DNA from: Cycas panzhihuaensis
Lineage: Eukaryota; Cycadophyta
Assembly: GCA_023213395.1 (NCBI GenBank)
Contig: CM041465.1
Location: 73,973,741 to 74,037,740, forward strand
Length of the DNA: 64,000 nucleotides
Direction of reading: 5' to 3'
Both the position numbers and the translations under genes were made by a program. The notes beneath the pieces are model-generated. The model did not search any database. It worked only from the letters and a program-made list of their open reading frames with translations, and was not told the origin of the DNA. Of this stretch, positions 22,885 to 34,884 are shown in pieces (position 1 is the stretch's first letter; each line of letters starts with the position of its first letter).

Positions 22885-25463
22885 CCTACATAACTAACCT
22901 ACCTAAGGTATACTATCCTACCCTATCCTTGACTCTTAAATAATTCTAAAATGATAGATTTAATCTAGAAGAATGAAGAAGGGATTGACTAGAGTAAGAG
23001 GCCTAAAAGAGTTAGGACCATAGGATGTATTTGCTCATGGATAAGATGGTGTTGACTTGTCAATATCAATAACCCACCTCATAATAAGTGGGAGGTAGCC
23101 TAAAAACACTTACATCTAATTCTAATAAGCCTTGAGTTCTAAAGAGCTGAAAAAATAGAGGACCCTACTCTTAATAGGATGAATGGAGCTCACTTGGCTA
23201 TCAACATCTTATGCATGAGTATGGGTTAAGGATAGATACCCTCTACTAGACTGTTCAAAAAATGAATATAGAAGATTTAAACCACCTAAAGGCACAATAC
23301 CACCTCTCTTATCTAGTGATAAAATCTAAATAAAAAGTTAGTGGTTTCCTCTCTTTAGTAGGAGAAGGATCCTATCTTAAAAGAAGACTATAAGAAGTAA
23401 ACAATGGTATCTTAAGATATAACTAGTATGCACTTCGATTTAAATGAAACTAAAAAATAATCATAGTATATAAAAATCCTTTTAGCCTCAGGATTTGAAT
23501 ACTCATAATAAGTGTGAACCTCCACTCCATTATGCCATTACTGAATGCACAAACATAAACAAGATGCAATGCAAGGTAACGATATAAGTTTGTTCTTTTT
23601 TTGTCTTTTTATTATTTTTTAAAACTATTTTTCTTTTGTGAGATGGAAATGGGAGGGTAAGCAAGTATGATATACATACATACACAAGCCTTTGTTTCTC
23701 TCTTTTTTTTTGATATAAAATTAGAGATTATGATGCACCTTTAACCTTTTTTCTTTTGGAAACATAATCTATAAAGGAGGGTTCAAAGAGGGAAATACCT
23801 AAAGCTTTATTTAGCCCTTTATCATACAACTTAATTTCCTATTAATGTTAAATTTGCTAAAGTCAATAGATAAGGTTAAGTGGCATGTGTATCCAATCAT
23901 ACTTCCTAGAAAAAATTTGGAAACATCTCTACTTGCTAGATTAACTTATGATAGGAACACAATTACAAGGAACTCTTAAAAGTGGTAACAAAGCAATTAA
24001 AAACAAGTTTGTTACTAGTACCTTTTTAGTGATTTTAAAGAAATTTGGGTAGAATTTTAGCTGCCTAAAAGGCACTGAGGTCATACAAAAAGGTAAGAGA
24101 AAGAGAGTATTTCTCCACTTTATGCTCTAAATCTCTACACTTATAAAATAAGCTAACGAGAGCACTCCTCTACCTATACCTTAGATCCCATACCTATATT
24201 ATAATTTGAATGATTTAAAAACAACACTAACTAAGATAGAATTTAGACTTTTTAATGAACTAAAGAGGAAAATAAATGAGGTCTCAAAATTGGTAGGTTT
24301 TCTACCACATTCAGAGCTTGGAGAGTGTTACTGAGCCTCTCTTTCCCTCTTGCCAAACACTTCCAATAGTAGTAAAGTGAATTAAACAAGTAAGAAAGGC
24401 ATCAAATGAAATAACAAACTCATTAGAAAATGAAAATAAAATAAACAAGTGAAAAAGCAAAAGGGAGACAAAGTAAAACTAAAGTGGATGGGGAGATGTC
24501 CCAACTCTTGAGCCAAATAGATGGCTCTTGGTAAATTCTTCAACTTAAGGGATCTCCAACTCCAAATTATTTCTAATCTCCAAAAGTAAATAGAAGCCAA
24601 AGAGAAAGATAAAATAAACTAAAAATCTATGAGAGATCTAATAGAAATTTGGCAATATAATAACATATTAACTTGGCCTCCCTATTTTAAGAAATGGGAA
24701 GTTGATTTATAGATGTTGAAAGATGAAGGAAAATAGTATTGGGCTAATGGTTGGAATCAAACCATGGGCAAATTACCCATGAATTTGGATCAAAATCAAT
24801 GATAGGCCATTAATAAGTAGGTTATTAGAAAGGAAACAATAGATTCACTAAGATTTTTAACAACATTAGTGTCATAAATATATTTAAGATAATTAATTAT
24901 GCACTAAATACATATGGGATTTTTTTTATTTGACTTATTATCATCCTACAAACTTTTGAGTAGTACCATAAAGTTTGAAGCTTTGCAATATCATGGCGAA
25001 CATCATGATACCACTAAATTCTTCAAAGACAAAAAATAGAGCAAGACAAATACTTTTTAGCATGAGACAATAAAAAACTAGAGTGGGATAGGCAATGATC
25101 ATAATAGGACATATGAAAATAAGTTAAACCAAGGTAGTTTTGATAATAAAAACATATAATGGAGTAACACAAACATGTAAATACCATAATCAAAGGAAAA
25201 AAAAAGGACAAAAAGTGCTTGTAAGAGTACTTAGAAGCCATTATGTAACCCAACTAGATCAAGTGGATAACTTATTTTACCATTGACCAAGGTTAGACTT
25301 TTCATTAATTGAAAGCACACATACCCATCTGCCAAGACAATAAACAAACATTAGTACATATGCACATAAGAAGTTGATGACTAAATCGAAATAAAAAAGA
25401 GAAGCATGTACCTTCACTTACTTATACTAGGATAAATATGGACTTCCTAGGTTATGGAAAACA
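22885..25463 (-). repeat. 5' LTR of Gypsy-A (part matched to 3' LTR)
   Basis: Homologous to 1-2584 throughout, ending GGAAAACA at 25463. The 22885 start is only where the partner is cut by the window edge; the LTR probably extends further left. Minus-strand open frames 24382-24600 and 25023-25253 are fortuitous, because they are closed in the other LTR copy. Confidence 0.8.
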
Positions 25464-26370
25464 TATTTAAATATTATTTGTAGGACTTTTGAGGCCTTAT
25501 ATACTATTATGTTACCTTTGCCTTTTTTCTAATGGGGTTTACACCTAATTGGGGCTAGCACATCCCCATCCTCTTTGTAATACAAGTTCATCTTAATTAT
25601 GATTGACTACTTCATTAAATAGTTAGAGGCAATCCTTTTGTCCTCTACCACTAGGAAAGTTGTCATCACATTCATCTTTGAATATATCATTTATTAATTT
25701 AGAGATGAAATATCCTAATCATAGATAATAGAACTCCATTATATAATAAAGATGTAGATAAACTTTGTGACAAGTTTCATATAAAATATTGGATAACATC
25801 TCCATACTACCCCAAGGTAAATATATAAATTGAGGTGTTTAATAAAACCTCAGTCTTAATCAAAGTCTCAATAAGACTTGCACACTTACTTATATCCTGC
25901 ACTTTGGGCTTATTGCACATTTGTCTATACTTCCATAGGTATGATGTCTTTCTCTTTTATATATAGGTTGGAAGTAGTTTTTTCACTTGAGCTAGAAGTC
26001 TCTTTGTTCATAGTATCCCTCAAAGGGTATACAAATAAAGAATGGTATTAGTAGGCTTACCTATTAAACTTGGAGACCCTAGACAAAACATGCCTAATAG
26101 TGTATTAATGAAATATACTTCCAAGGACAAGGCTAAAACCACATATGACAAACATGTGCAACCTCACAAATTTTCTCTTAGAGACAAAGTCCTCAAATTG
26201 GAATACCTATATGATTGACTAGCTAAATTTATGCCCAAGTGGGTAGGGCCATTTTTTGTGCTTGAGTATCTTTCTAATAGTGCTTATGAGATTGCCATAC
26301 TTAGAGAGCTCAAATTTGAAAAATATATCAAAGGGTAGTTTCTTAAAAGGTACTTCATTTGATGCTAAGT
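25464..26370 (+). pseudogene. Gypsy-B integrase C-terminal half, broken by Gypsy-A
   Basis: The plus strand reads MIDYF, then LEAILLSSTTRKVVITFIFE (about 25595-25690), the same integrase block as Gypsy-A. INFVTSFI and TPYYP remnants follow (about 25760-25820). The C-terminal domain is clear: KFSLRDKVLKLEYLYD, KFMPKWVGPFFVLEYLS and LKFEKYIKG, then FLKRYF (about 26165-26360). It starts abruptly at the end of the Gypsy-A LTR, so the rest of Gypsy-B should lie left of this window. TGG has become TAG in the YF-K-W motif, and IKG is followed by a stop. Gypsy-B is a relative of Gypsy-A on the other strand. Confidence 0.78.
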
Positions 26371-26374
26371 AATG

Positions 26375-26601
26375 AGGCTTTGAAATGAGTCTAAACTAGT
26401 CTACCTTATTAGGCATATCTCATGGGGCATCTAACTCTTTTATGAGTATAAATTAGAATTAGTACTTTGAGTAAGAGTACAAATTACATTCTCCTCCAAG
26501 CTATATGCTTAGGGTCATTACACTCTATAATAAGTATAAACTAGTTGTGCTTCGTCACAAGTATAAACTAACACATGTAAATATTATTCACAAAACTCAA
26601 A
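26375..26601. repeat. Degenerate tandem motif after Gypsy-B pol
   Basis: The motif AGTATAAACTAG, with spacers, recurs near 26384, 26444, 26535 and 26562, and again past the microsatellite near 26826 and 26856. It resembles the reverse complement of the 8604-8712 array in Gypsy-A, so both gypsy elements carry this repeat directly after pol. Confidence 0.5.
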
Positions 26602-26654
26602 TCTCTCTCTCTTTATATATATATATATACATCTCTCTCTCTCTCTCTCTATAT

Positions 26655-26714
<60 letters not shown>

Positions 26715-26800
26715 CTATCTATATGTATGTATGTATGTATGTATATATATACACACACACACATATGTGTGTGTGTGTATGTGTGTATAGATATATATTC
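26602..26800. repeat. Compound microsatellite (TC, TA, CA, TATG, GT)
   Basis: Successive runs are (TC)n, (TA)n, (TC)n, (CA)n of about 24 units at 26663-26710, TATC/TATG units at 26711-26743, and (AC)n directly followed by (GT)n at 26751-26786. The last pair is an inverted repeat able to form a hairpin. The 99-codon frame across it encodes only repeat peptide and is not a gene. Confidence 0.95.
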
Positions 26801-27399
26801 CTAAAAATACAAACAACCCTATGAGCGTAAACTAGTGTCGTACTAAAAAAATAGGATAAACTACTTTAATTAGAGATATGAATCTCATCAATTTGCTGTC
26901 AAATATATACTCAACTAATATGTAAGTGACCATATAAAACTATGACTATTAAACATCAAAGGCATATGCAATGATCATTTTTATTAACAATTATCCATGG
27001 GATCTATATATAAAACACACACATGTTGTAAATCAAAATTAAATAACATCCAAATCAAATATCCATATATATCATAATATCAAGGACCTCAAATTGATAT
27101 CCGATAAACATATACACATGAAAAATAGGTATGATATAACAAAAGTGTTGAGGGAGACTATACTTTTACAAGGGTATATAAATGCTCAAATGAGCTCTAT
27201 GAACTCATACCCTAACCTCACAAAGTAGGTTTGACTCTCCTAAAATAATCATACAATAAGGACTATGAATCCCCCTCACTATCTCAAGATTCCCCCTTAT
27301 TGGTGGATCTACCATCATGATGTTATAGACTTTACGATTAGTGTTATCTATATGGGCCAACTTAGTTAGCCTTATCCAATGTTGGGTTCTCTCTCCATC
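26801..27399. other. Gypsy-B 3' region, no gene seen
   Basis: AT-rich sequence with two last copies of the AAACTA motif at its left end. It separates the tandem repeats from the opposite-sense frame. Nothing recognisable on either strand. Confidence 0.4.
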
Positions 27400-28840
27400 T
27401 CATTCTTATTATATGGGTTTATGTGTATGATCATAATGACATGCTTGACATAAGCTCCAAGGCTTCTAATTGAGCCACAATGGTCTAGTCCTACTTCATT
27501 GTTAAGGCTACCTATGCTTGACCTCTTTATGTGATGGCTTGATCCTTCTCAATAGTTAGGAACTCAACTCTTACCTATAGTATAACTATCTATGCCTTAG
27601 TTCTAGGTGCCACTTATAATAAAACCACATCTTGGGATACCTACCCCTATAATTGAACTATCATTGCCTCATGCTAGGAAATAGTAATCTTATACTCAGT
27701 AATCATTACTTGATCTATTAGCCACATCACTACAACCCTTGTGAAAGGTGAAAAAACTATTATATGGGGTCGAACTAAAGTTGGGAGCCCAATATCCACC
27801 ATAGGAGGCTACCCTTCCTTGTAGACCTAGGGTAACATTGAATCTAACACCTAGTGCATGAAATTATGTGTCAATATCTTAGGATCTATAAAATAAAGAC
27901 AAAGGAGACTAGTTATGATATGATGATAATAATGTAAAACAATAAATCTAAATCAATTGAAATTACAAAGGAAAAAGGTGTGGATTAAGGGCATACCCTC
28001 TATATTTCCACCTCCATTACTTATCTTCTATGCTCTATTGCTTACAAGCTACTCTTGGCTATTGGCCTTATTGCCTCTAACTTTATTACTACCTCCCTCA
28101 CTAACCACCATCACTATAAGTTGTGGTAGAGTTGCATCCTCTTTGCCTTTGTCTCCTCCATTGCCATCATGACCTTCACCTCCATCTTGTCCATTTGCTT
28201 CCTTAGCTGTGACAATCTCATTTATATATAAGTCTAAATAGATCATAACATAGGGGTTCAAGGTAAATTTATTTATGCCTAGCTTATTGAGCGAGGTAGT
28301 GTATATGTTATGGCTCACGACCACTCCCTATATCAGTATTATGAATCTTGATGGCTACTTGTGGATGGTTAGATCATCTTACCCAAGTGGTTGTGTCCCT
28401 CCTTAAGGGTAGGTCCCTATGCAATAGTTGAAAAACTAATATAAGAGTAATGGATAGTAAGAAAGTCCTTCAAAGTTACTAGACCTAATCTTATCCAACT
28501 ATAATATAAGATTAACCACAACCAATATGGCTTAGTCAAAGTACTCCTTAGCCTCATAAGGACTTACACAATCCATCTATCCCCTTATAAACTCTAAGGA
28601 GCTTTGCCTTTAGGCAATCCTAAACAAAAGGGTATAGGGAATGAGTTTTTGTACTAATAGAACCTTGGTAGTGAGGCACTTAATAATATTGAACCCTTAT
28701 CCTACACCACACTAGTACCATAGAAGAATATAATTGCCTTATCATGGGCATTATGACTCCTAGGGAGTGCCCCTAACTTTGGAGGGGACCCAATATATAA
28801 GACCCCCAAAATCAACCCTCATCTTCTAAGTGAAATAATA
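27400..28840 (-). pseudogene. Opposite-sense frame in Gypsy-B, relative of 6217-7800
   Basis: The minus strand, against Gypsy-B pol, shows the same three-part layout as the Gypsy-A frame. The N-terminal part has KMRVDFGGLIYWVPSK near 28780-28830 (compare DMRMTPYDVG, ILSVP), and KLIPYTLLFRIA, then RQSSLEFIRG near 28590-28640 (compare KLIIYTILFYIEHK). The open stretch 28049-28324 reads EIVTAKEANGQDGGEGHDGN, an acidic, glycine-rich hinge. The tail near 27450-27740 is Gln-rich and coiled-coil-like (HEAMIVQL, AQLEALELM) if TAG is read as former CAG. Pol and this frame converge, as in Gypsy-A. The function is unknown; the resemblance to the plant mobile domain rests mainly on the Gypsy-A copy. The frame is truncated at the Copia-4 junction. 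Confidence 0.45.
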
Positions 28841-28848
28841 GTTAAGCA

Positions 28849-29235
28849 AGCTTGGGATATATTAAATACAACTTATGAAGGTGAAACAAGTACAAGATTA
28901 TAAATAATTATAAGGAACTTTAAAAATCTTAGAATACATACTTCTAAGTTAATTAGTGATTTTGTTAGTGGAATTTAAGACCTAGTAAATCAAATGCAAG
29001 CTCTAAGGGAATAAGTCTAAAAAAAAAGAGTCATAGAGAAAATTCTAAGGTGTGCAACTGAAATTAAGAAGTTAGAGAATATTACAACAACCATAGAAGT
29101 CACTAAAGACTTGTCTATACTTACAATTGATTAACTACTTGCCATGCTACTCATAGTAAAGGAAAGAAAGTAAAGTTCCAATGAGAATTTGGAGTAAGTG
29201 TTTGCCTCGATGGCATTATTGAGGGGGAGATTTAG
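28849..29235 (+). pseudogene. Copia-4 gag, N-terminal part
   Basis: Starts mid-gag with VKQAWDILNTTYEGETST, followed by LISDFVSGI, then LVNQMQALRE, RVIEKILRC and IEVTKDLSILTID (about 28855-29135). These are in-order UBN2 gag motifs (W-x-x-L-x-x-x-Y-EG; VNQM; V-x-EKILR-SLP; ES-KDLS). TAG and TAA replace Gln codons. It continues at 44174 after the Copia-2 insertion. The TTTAG at its end is the left target duplication of Copia-2. Confidence 0.78.
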
Positions 29236-29693
29236 TGAAGGTGTGTGAATTAGTCTCAACACCAACCCAAGATAGAATTACACATATTACATGAAAAAAG
29301 GATTAATATAAGAAGATTGAATTCATCAGATCCCCAAATCCAAATCACATTTTATTAATCATATAATAAGATTATATTGCATTGGTATTGAGCCTCATAT
29401 ATACATTAAATTATAGTTATGAGAGAGACTTTTGAGAATATTAAACAGTTGATCATGCAATGTAACATTTAGCACCTTATATGATCAACTTTGCATAAAT
29501 GTTATAATGCATTATTGAGTATAATAGACCCTACACACTTAATCTCATAACTTTATATTATAACTTAACATATTTATGAGATTAATGCCTATAGAATGCA
29601 GTAACATACTAACATGATTTTGATATTATAAATACACATTATATTACAAAAGATCGAAGAGAATTAATGAAATTAACATTAATTCTTCTATGA
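29236..29693 (-). repeat. 3' LTR of Copia-2
   Basis: 458 bp, aligned with 43723-44173 along its whole length, including the shared ATTATATTGCATTGGTATTG near 29367. The inner side (29694-29702, minus GGAAGAG) is a weak purine tract serving as PPT. Confidence 0.9.
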
Positions 29694-29729
29694 CTCTTCC
29701 TTGATGATAAGTTCATTAAATCATTTATC

Positions 29730-31560
29730 ACAAGAACGTACCATCATAAAGATGTTTGTAATTTGTTTATTGATTAACTTATAGATCAAATCTATCTCAC
29801 CATCTTGAACATACTCCTTGATAAAGTAATGGTAAATCTTAGTATGCTTTGTCCTTACATGGAATATAGGATTCTTAGTCAATTTAAGAACACTTAGATT
29901 ATTATAAAAGATAGTAGTAGATTTTGTTTAATTAATTCCAAGTTTTTTAAGAATCTTTCTAAGTTAGATAGCCTCAGTAACTACATTAATAACTACTTTG
30001 TACTCTATTTTAGTGGAAGATAAAGTGACATTAGGTTGATTTTTATAACTCTAGAAACTTGAGGTAGAACCCAGATTAAAATAATAACCTGAGGTTGATC
30101 TATGACTATGTTTGCATCCAACCCAATTAACATCTATGTAACCTATTAATAAAGGATTATCTATATGATAGTAATCAAGTCTAAATTAGAGTGTACCCTA
30201 AATATATCTTAGGATCCTTATAACTACTTTCTAATATGAAGTCTTAGGTTAAGTTATAAACTTTGAGTAGATCCTAGCTACATATGAAATATTAAGTCAA
30301 TTATGTATAAGGTAAATTAATTTTCTTACTAGTTTCTTATGCAAAGTAGGATCCATATGTTTACTACACTCATCAATGTTTAGCTTTAATCTAGTCTCTA
30401 TAGGAGTTGGTGATGGCTTGTATTCCCCCATTTTAAAATTTTGAAGGATCTCCCTTACATATTTATATAATGAGAGGAAGATATAGCTTGGCTACTACTA
30501 GAGTTCCATGTCAATAAAGTAATGAAGCAACTTGAGGTCAGTCATCTCAAAGCTGGTGCTTGATTCTCCTCGAAGATATGCAATCCATTCTATGTCATTG
30601 CTAATTATTAACAAATCATCAATATAAAGTACACCCAGAATGATCAAATTATTATGGATTCTATATATAAATTTAGATTTGAGGATGACTGTATAAGTTC
30701 ATACTTCTAAAAGTACTCATATATTTTTATGTACCAAGTATGAGGTGACTACTTAAGGTTATAAAGAGACTTTTTCAACTTGTAAACTAGGTGTTCCTTC
30801 TTAATAATAACATAGTTATGAGGTTGATTCAAATATGTTTCCTCCTACAAATTACCATTTAAAAATGTGCTTTTTACAAACATTTAAAAAGTAGGCCAAT
30901 TAAGTTGAGCTGCTAAAGCCAATACAAGCCTAATAGTGGTCATGTTGGTAACTGATGTAAATGTGTCCTCATAATCAAAACCCTTAATCTGCTTAAAACC
31001 TTTAGTAAGAAAACATGCTTTATGATATTAGATGGAGTCATCTACATGAAATTTTGATTTGTATATTCATCTGCAATCAATAGGTTTCTTTCCTTTAGGC
31101 AACTCAACCAAATCCTCAGTGTTATTTTATAAAATGGAATCCATGTATTCATTCATAACTACTTTCTAATTTTAATCTATAATAGATTTTTCAAAAGTGG
31201 TAGGTTTAGGAGTTGATAATACTTCTTCCATTAAGGTGAAGTTAGTGGATGACCTATATTTAGATTAACTCTTACTCTACTATAATAGTTATAGAGTAGA
31301 AGAGATCGTTTACAAATACTATTTAAGGAGCTTCTTTGAAGTGACTTCATTTTAAATATCTTTCATAAGACTGGCTAATATGTATCTTGAAGTAGAGATA
31401 GTTGGTATAAATGAAGTACTAGGAGTATATGATTTTGAAAGAGGTAATTTTTCTATAGGAATATTTTGACGAGCAAGAGGAGGAGTAGGAGCTTCTGTAG
31501 ATTGATCATCAAAGAATGATAGTTAAATGATATCTAAGTCCTAGTTCTCTTTTAAAAAGA
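29730..31560 (-). pseudogene. Copia-2 reverse transcriptase and RNase H, broken
   Basis: RNase H is easy to read: STKIEYKVVINVVTEAI, then LRKILKKLGIN, KLTKNPIFHVRTKHTKI and YVQDGEIDLIY (29750-30035), matching the E and D/H blocks of copia RNase H. RT fragments include FLNGNL, LVYKLKKSLYNLK, then SPHTWYIKIYEYF (about 30730-30880). The Y-x-D-D box region near 30600-30640 is damaged. The N-terminal RT (about 31020-31190) is in several frames. Stops are mostly TAG/TAA at Gln or Trp positions. Confidence 0.8.
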
Positions 31561-32650
31561 TGACATCTTAAGATGTGTACATTTTCTTAATAGTAAGATT
31601 ATAAAGCTTGTATGCTTTGCAACTAGGTTGATAACTAATAAAAAATACATTTCCTGCTTTATCATCTAACTTCTTCATTTATTCTTTCAGTATGAGCATA
31701 TATGATGTATAACCATAGGTACAAAAATGTGAGACCATGGTTTTTTGAATTAATCAGGCCTCCATAGGAGTAATATTTAAAACTACCTTGGTTAGAATTT
31801 AATTTATGAGGTAAGCAATTGTGTTAAGGGCTTCAACCCAAAATTAAAGTCTTAAAATTTTAGCAACAAGCATGGATTTATGTTTTCTAAATAAGGTCTA
31901 GTTTATTCTCTTAATAACTCCATTTTGTTGAGGTGTATAAGGGGTAAAAAACTATCATTTAATGTCATTATCCTTATAGAACTGAGTGAATTCTCTATAT
32001 GTGTATTCACCTCCATTATCACATTGAAGGATTTTAATTGGCCTTCTAGATTCCATTTTAATGCCATGCTTCAGCTCTTTAATTTTTTTGAATGCTTTTG
32101 ATTTCTACTTCAAGAAATAAATCCAAACTTTTTAGAAATAATCATCAATAAATATAATGAAATATCAACATCCACCAAAGGATGCTTATGACATGGGCCC
32201 ATAAATATTATGATGTATTGGAGCCAAAGGTTCCTTAACATGCTAGGCTCTTCCATCTAACCTAAATAGAGCCTGATGATGGTTGCCCATAATACAAGCC
32301 TCATAAACACATTTAATCTACTTTATATTTTGTATTTTATACACCATATTTAGTTTGTAAAGCAAATAAAGGCTATTCATATTCAAACGACCTAGGTGTT
32401 TATGCCAAAATAGGTCTTTTGGAAGTCTTTGTAAAATAAGTGCTTTTGAAGTGAGTTGTTCATCTATATTTGAAATTGAAGTAAAAATATTTGAAGTAGA
32501 AGTTGAATTACTATAAGAGCTAGTTTTAGTTGGTAGGATTAAAATTCTAGAAATTGTATCAAGCTTATATAATCCATGGTCTTCATATCCTAAGGTAATC
32601 AAATTACCATTCAAATTTATAATCAAATATTTTTTAAAGTAACTAAACAA
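31561..32650 (-). pseudogene. Copia-2 integrase, broken
   Basis: Open minus frame 32318-32650 covers the link from the protease and the zinc domain start, LFWHKHLGRLNMNSLYLLYK, with both histidines. The Cys pair region reads VFMRLVL and similar, in another frame. The core is scattered over frames: NVIMEVNTHIENS in place of the D-NGGEY/F motif (about 31990-32030), and LNKMELLRE (about 31915-31940) for the QQNG-x-x-E motif. Confidence 0.75.
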
Positions 32651-32930
32651 AACATTAAAGTTTTACTTCTTTATCAGGCTAACTAATAACAGGTTGCATG
32701 TCATACTAAGTACATAAAAGACATTGTTAAGATGATATCGAATGTCAAAATTCTTCAAGATATAGGAGCATTGGTAATCTTGGAAACCTTCAAAATAATA
32801 TCATCCCCAAAAGTAACCAATTGGTCCTATAACCTTGTGTCTATAAGTAATTCTTCATAACTTATTATATGTTGAGAGGTTATTGAATCTATAAACTAGG
32901 ATTTATCAGAATATTGAGCTATTGATACAA
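32651..32930 (-). pseudogene. Copia-2 protease, broken
   Basis: Near 32860-32910 the minus strand reads FIDSITSQHI, where copia proteases have W-x-x-D-S-G-A-(S/T)-x-H-(M/I). So Gly-Ala has changed to Ile-Thr and the active-site loop is lost. DQLVTFGDDIILKV follows (G-D/N-D motif). Confidence 0.7.
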
Positions 32931-34020
32931 TAAAGAAAAGGTTTTATGAGTCTGGCATATGGCCACCTTGATTCTAATTTTATCTCTGATTACGATTTTT
33001 ATTTTACTAGTTACCTCGAGGAGGATTTTAATTTTGTCTCCTAGGTCCTTAATAGTTATTCTAGTTTTGCCTTTATGGTCCTTGATAATTACCACGTCTA
33101 TGATATTGATTACCTCATATGGTAATATGATTCTAAAACTATTATTATTATAGGTCAACTTTTTTCTTCCTACAATCAAGAGTAATATGTCTAGGTTTAC
33201 TACAATAGTGACAAACAACCTAAGTAGGATATTGTAGTTGTTACTAACATTACTAAAAAGGATGTTGGTTTAAAATCATTAAATGGAATTGCCAAGTTAA
33301 GTATAGACATTATTGTCTTCCTCTATAATATGCTACAAATGATGGAGTGGAAGAAGAGGTACTTGAATTTTCCAATCTATTTAAAATGCATTCCTCTTTA
33401 AGTAGAAGACCCTCAAATATGTTGAAGTCAAGTGTAGTAAGATGATCCACATGAGATAAATTAGATATGAGGGAATTATATCTAGCTGGCAAAATATTAA
33501 CTATATAAGATATGAGATGACTATCATCTGGAGGCTAATCCATAACACTTAATCAATTCTTGATTGATTCAATCTATGTTAAATACATTATAATAGATCT
33601 AATAAATAAAATAGAATTGAGTTGGGCTTTAAGCATGATAACTCTTGCATTATCTTTCCTCTCATAAAGTGCACAAATGATATTCTAAACATTGACAAAA
33701 GTAGGGGAAAGTTCAATATTTTATTCAAAATCATCTTCATAGGATAAGTGTAATAATGATAAGGTAACTTCATCAAATTCTTTGAATGTGGTTATAACAT
33801 TAGGATTGATAGGAATAACAATATCAAGATCATTGGGATCTTGGGGGTCTTTAGGTATAGGAATTTCCCTTGAAACATAAGCCCATAATTTATTTATTAT
33901 TAAAATATTTTTGACTTATTTCTTCCAAGCCAAGAAATTATCACTACCAAATAGTTTAATTATATTGGTTATAACCATTTGAAGTGCTATTATATCTAGG
34001 GTATATGTCTTATTTGCCTA
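32931..34020 (-). pseudogene. Copia-2 gag
   Basis: The minus strand gives IKLFGSDNFLAWKKQV, then LWAYVSREIPIP (about 33850-33960) and TFVNVWNIICALYERKDNAR (about 33640-33710), followed by LPARYNSLISNLSHVD (33430-33490). This is the full order of a UBN2-type copia gag. A zinc knuckle reads CHYCSKPRHITLDC (about 33170-33215), all four ligands present, in a frame overlapped by the unrelated open frame 32919-33218. Confidence 0.82.
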
Positions 34021-34553
34021 AAAAGATATGTTAGTTTAGTATCTATAGTCTTTGTGTCTCTTTCCCTAATAGCCCTTGGAAGTTGAGATGATTATGTTTG
34101 ATGTGTACCTACTCATAAGTGGCAACTTCAGGACTTAATATTCCTAAAGATACATGGGTACTATAGAAGTCTTGGTTGCCTCCTCGATACTATTAACCCA
34201 CTTAGGCCAAATTTATGGCTTGAATAACAAATCCTCATCTAAGGGCACATTTAACAACCAAGGCATTCACCCTCTTTAAATAACTGATATCTTTCTCTAT
34301 TGTTTATAGTGTTTGAGAAAACTCACTAGCATGTGTAAAGTGGTAACTTCAGTGGTCCTAAGCATTCCCCTTATAAGCTAGGTAAATAAGGTTGTTCAAT
34401 TAAGAGTTTTTCTTTTTTTCAAGTTTATTTTTTAAAGATTTTATGACTAAAACATTAAAAGTTTTGTGTTTTAAGTAGTATTATATGAAAATAGGAAAAA
34501 ATACTATAAAAGAAACTAAAAAACTACCTTAAACTAACTGAAAAAGGGGCTTA
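34021..34553 (-). other. Copia-2 leader, part next to gag
   Basis: Untranslated leader. It resembles the Copia-3 leader at 39310-39760 (shared core GTGGTAACTT, then GGTCCTAA and CATTCCC near 34340 and 39670), so the two elements are related. It resumes at 42663 beyond Copia-3. Confidence 0.65.
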
Positions 34554-34884
34554 TGTTGGACTGAGGAGTAAAGTAGGCTGAATACAAAATCACGTATCCA
34601 TGTTTACAGAGTAATTACTTTATGTAAATTATTTAGTAGTGTTAAAAAACACTAGGGAGATATTCCCCTCAAATATATAGTTTGGGGAGGTGGTAGATTA
34701 TCTCAACCCAACATAGTAACAAATAATTAAAAGGTAAATAAAATAATATATGATACATACCTGATCGGTTGTTGGTGGTTGCATGGAAGCTCTTGGTGGC
34801 TGCATGGCAACTCTTGGTGGCTCAAGTAGTCATTTGGGGGCTTAAGATCAACTTGCACACCCTTTAACAATGGGCATTGTCCCA
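34554..34884 (-). repeat. 3' LTR of Copia-3
   Basis: 331 bp, pairs with 42357-42662. It includes an imperfect internal duplication of GGTGGCTGCATGG-type units near 34780-34830; the partner LTR has fewer units, explaining the length difference. Confidence 0.9.

Larger units (their letters stand above)
1..25463 (-). mobile_element. Gypsy-A: very long Ty3/gypsy LTR retrotransposon, decayed
   Basis: On the minus strand the order is 5' LTR (22885-25463), leader, gag, protease, RT, RNase H, integrase, a long 3' region and the 3' LTR (1-2584). That is the Ty3/gypsy order, with integrase last. The two LTRs are direct repeats about 22.9 kb apart. Without Copia-1 the element still exceeds 19 kb in the window, and its 3' LTR runs off the left edge. 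The long LTRs, the long 3' region and a reading frame of opposite sense recall the plant Tat/Athila group, but I cannot place it by sequence alone. Every coding domain has stops and frameshifts, so it cannot move by itself. Confidence 0.85.

Noticed and set aside
26505-26804. 99-codon plus-strand open frame with His-Thr repeats
   Set aside because: It is the translation of a compound microsatellite; no initiation context, domain or conservation.
29221-29235. PPT-like GAGGGGGAG just left of Copia-2, suggesting another 3' LTR
   Set aside because: It lies in readable Copia-4 gag, and the adjacent TTTAG is explained as the Copia-2 target duplication.
32919-33218. 99-codon minus-strand open frame as a gene
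   Set aside because: It is a shadow over the Copia-2 gag end; the real zinc knuckle CHYCSKPRHITLDC is in a different frame.
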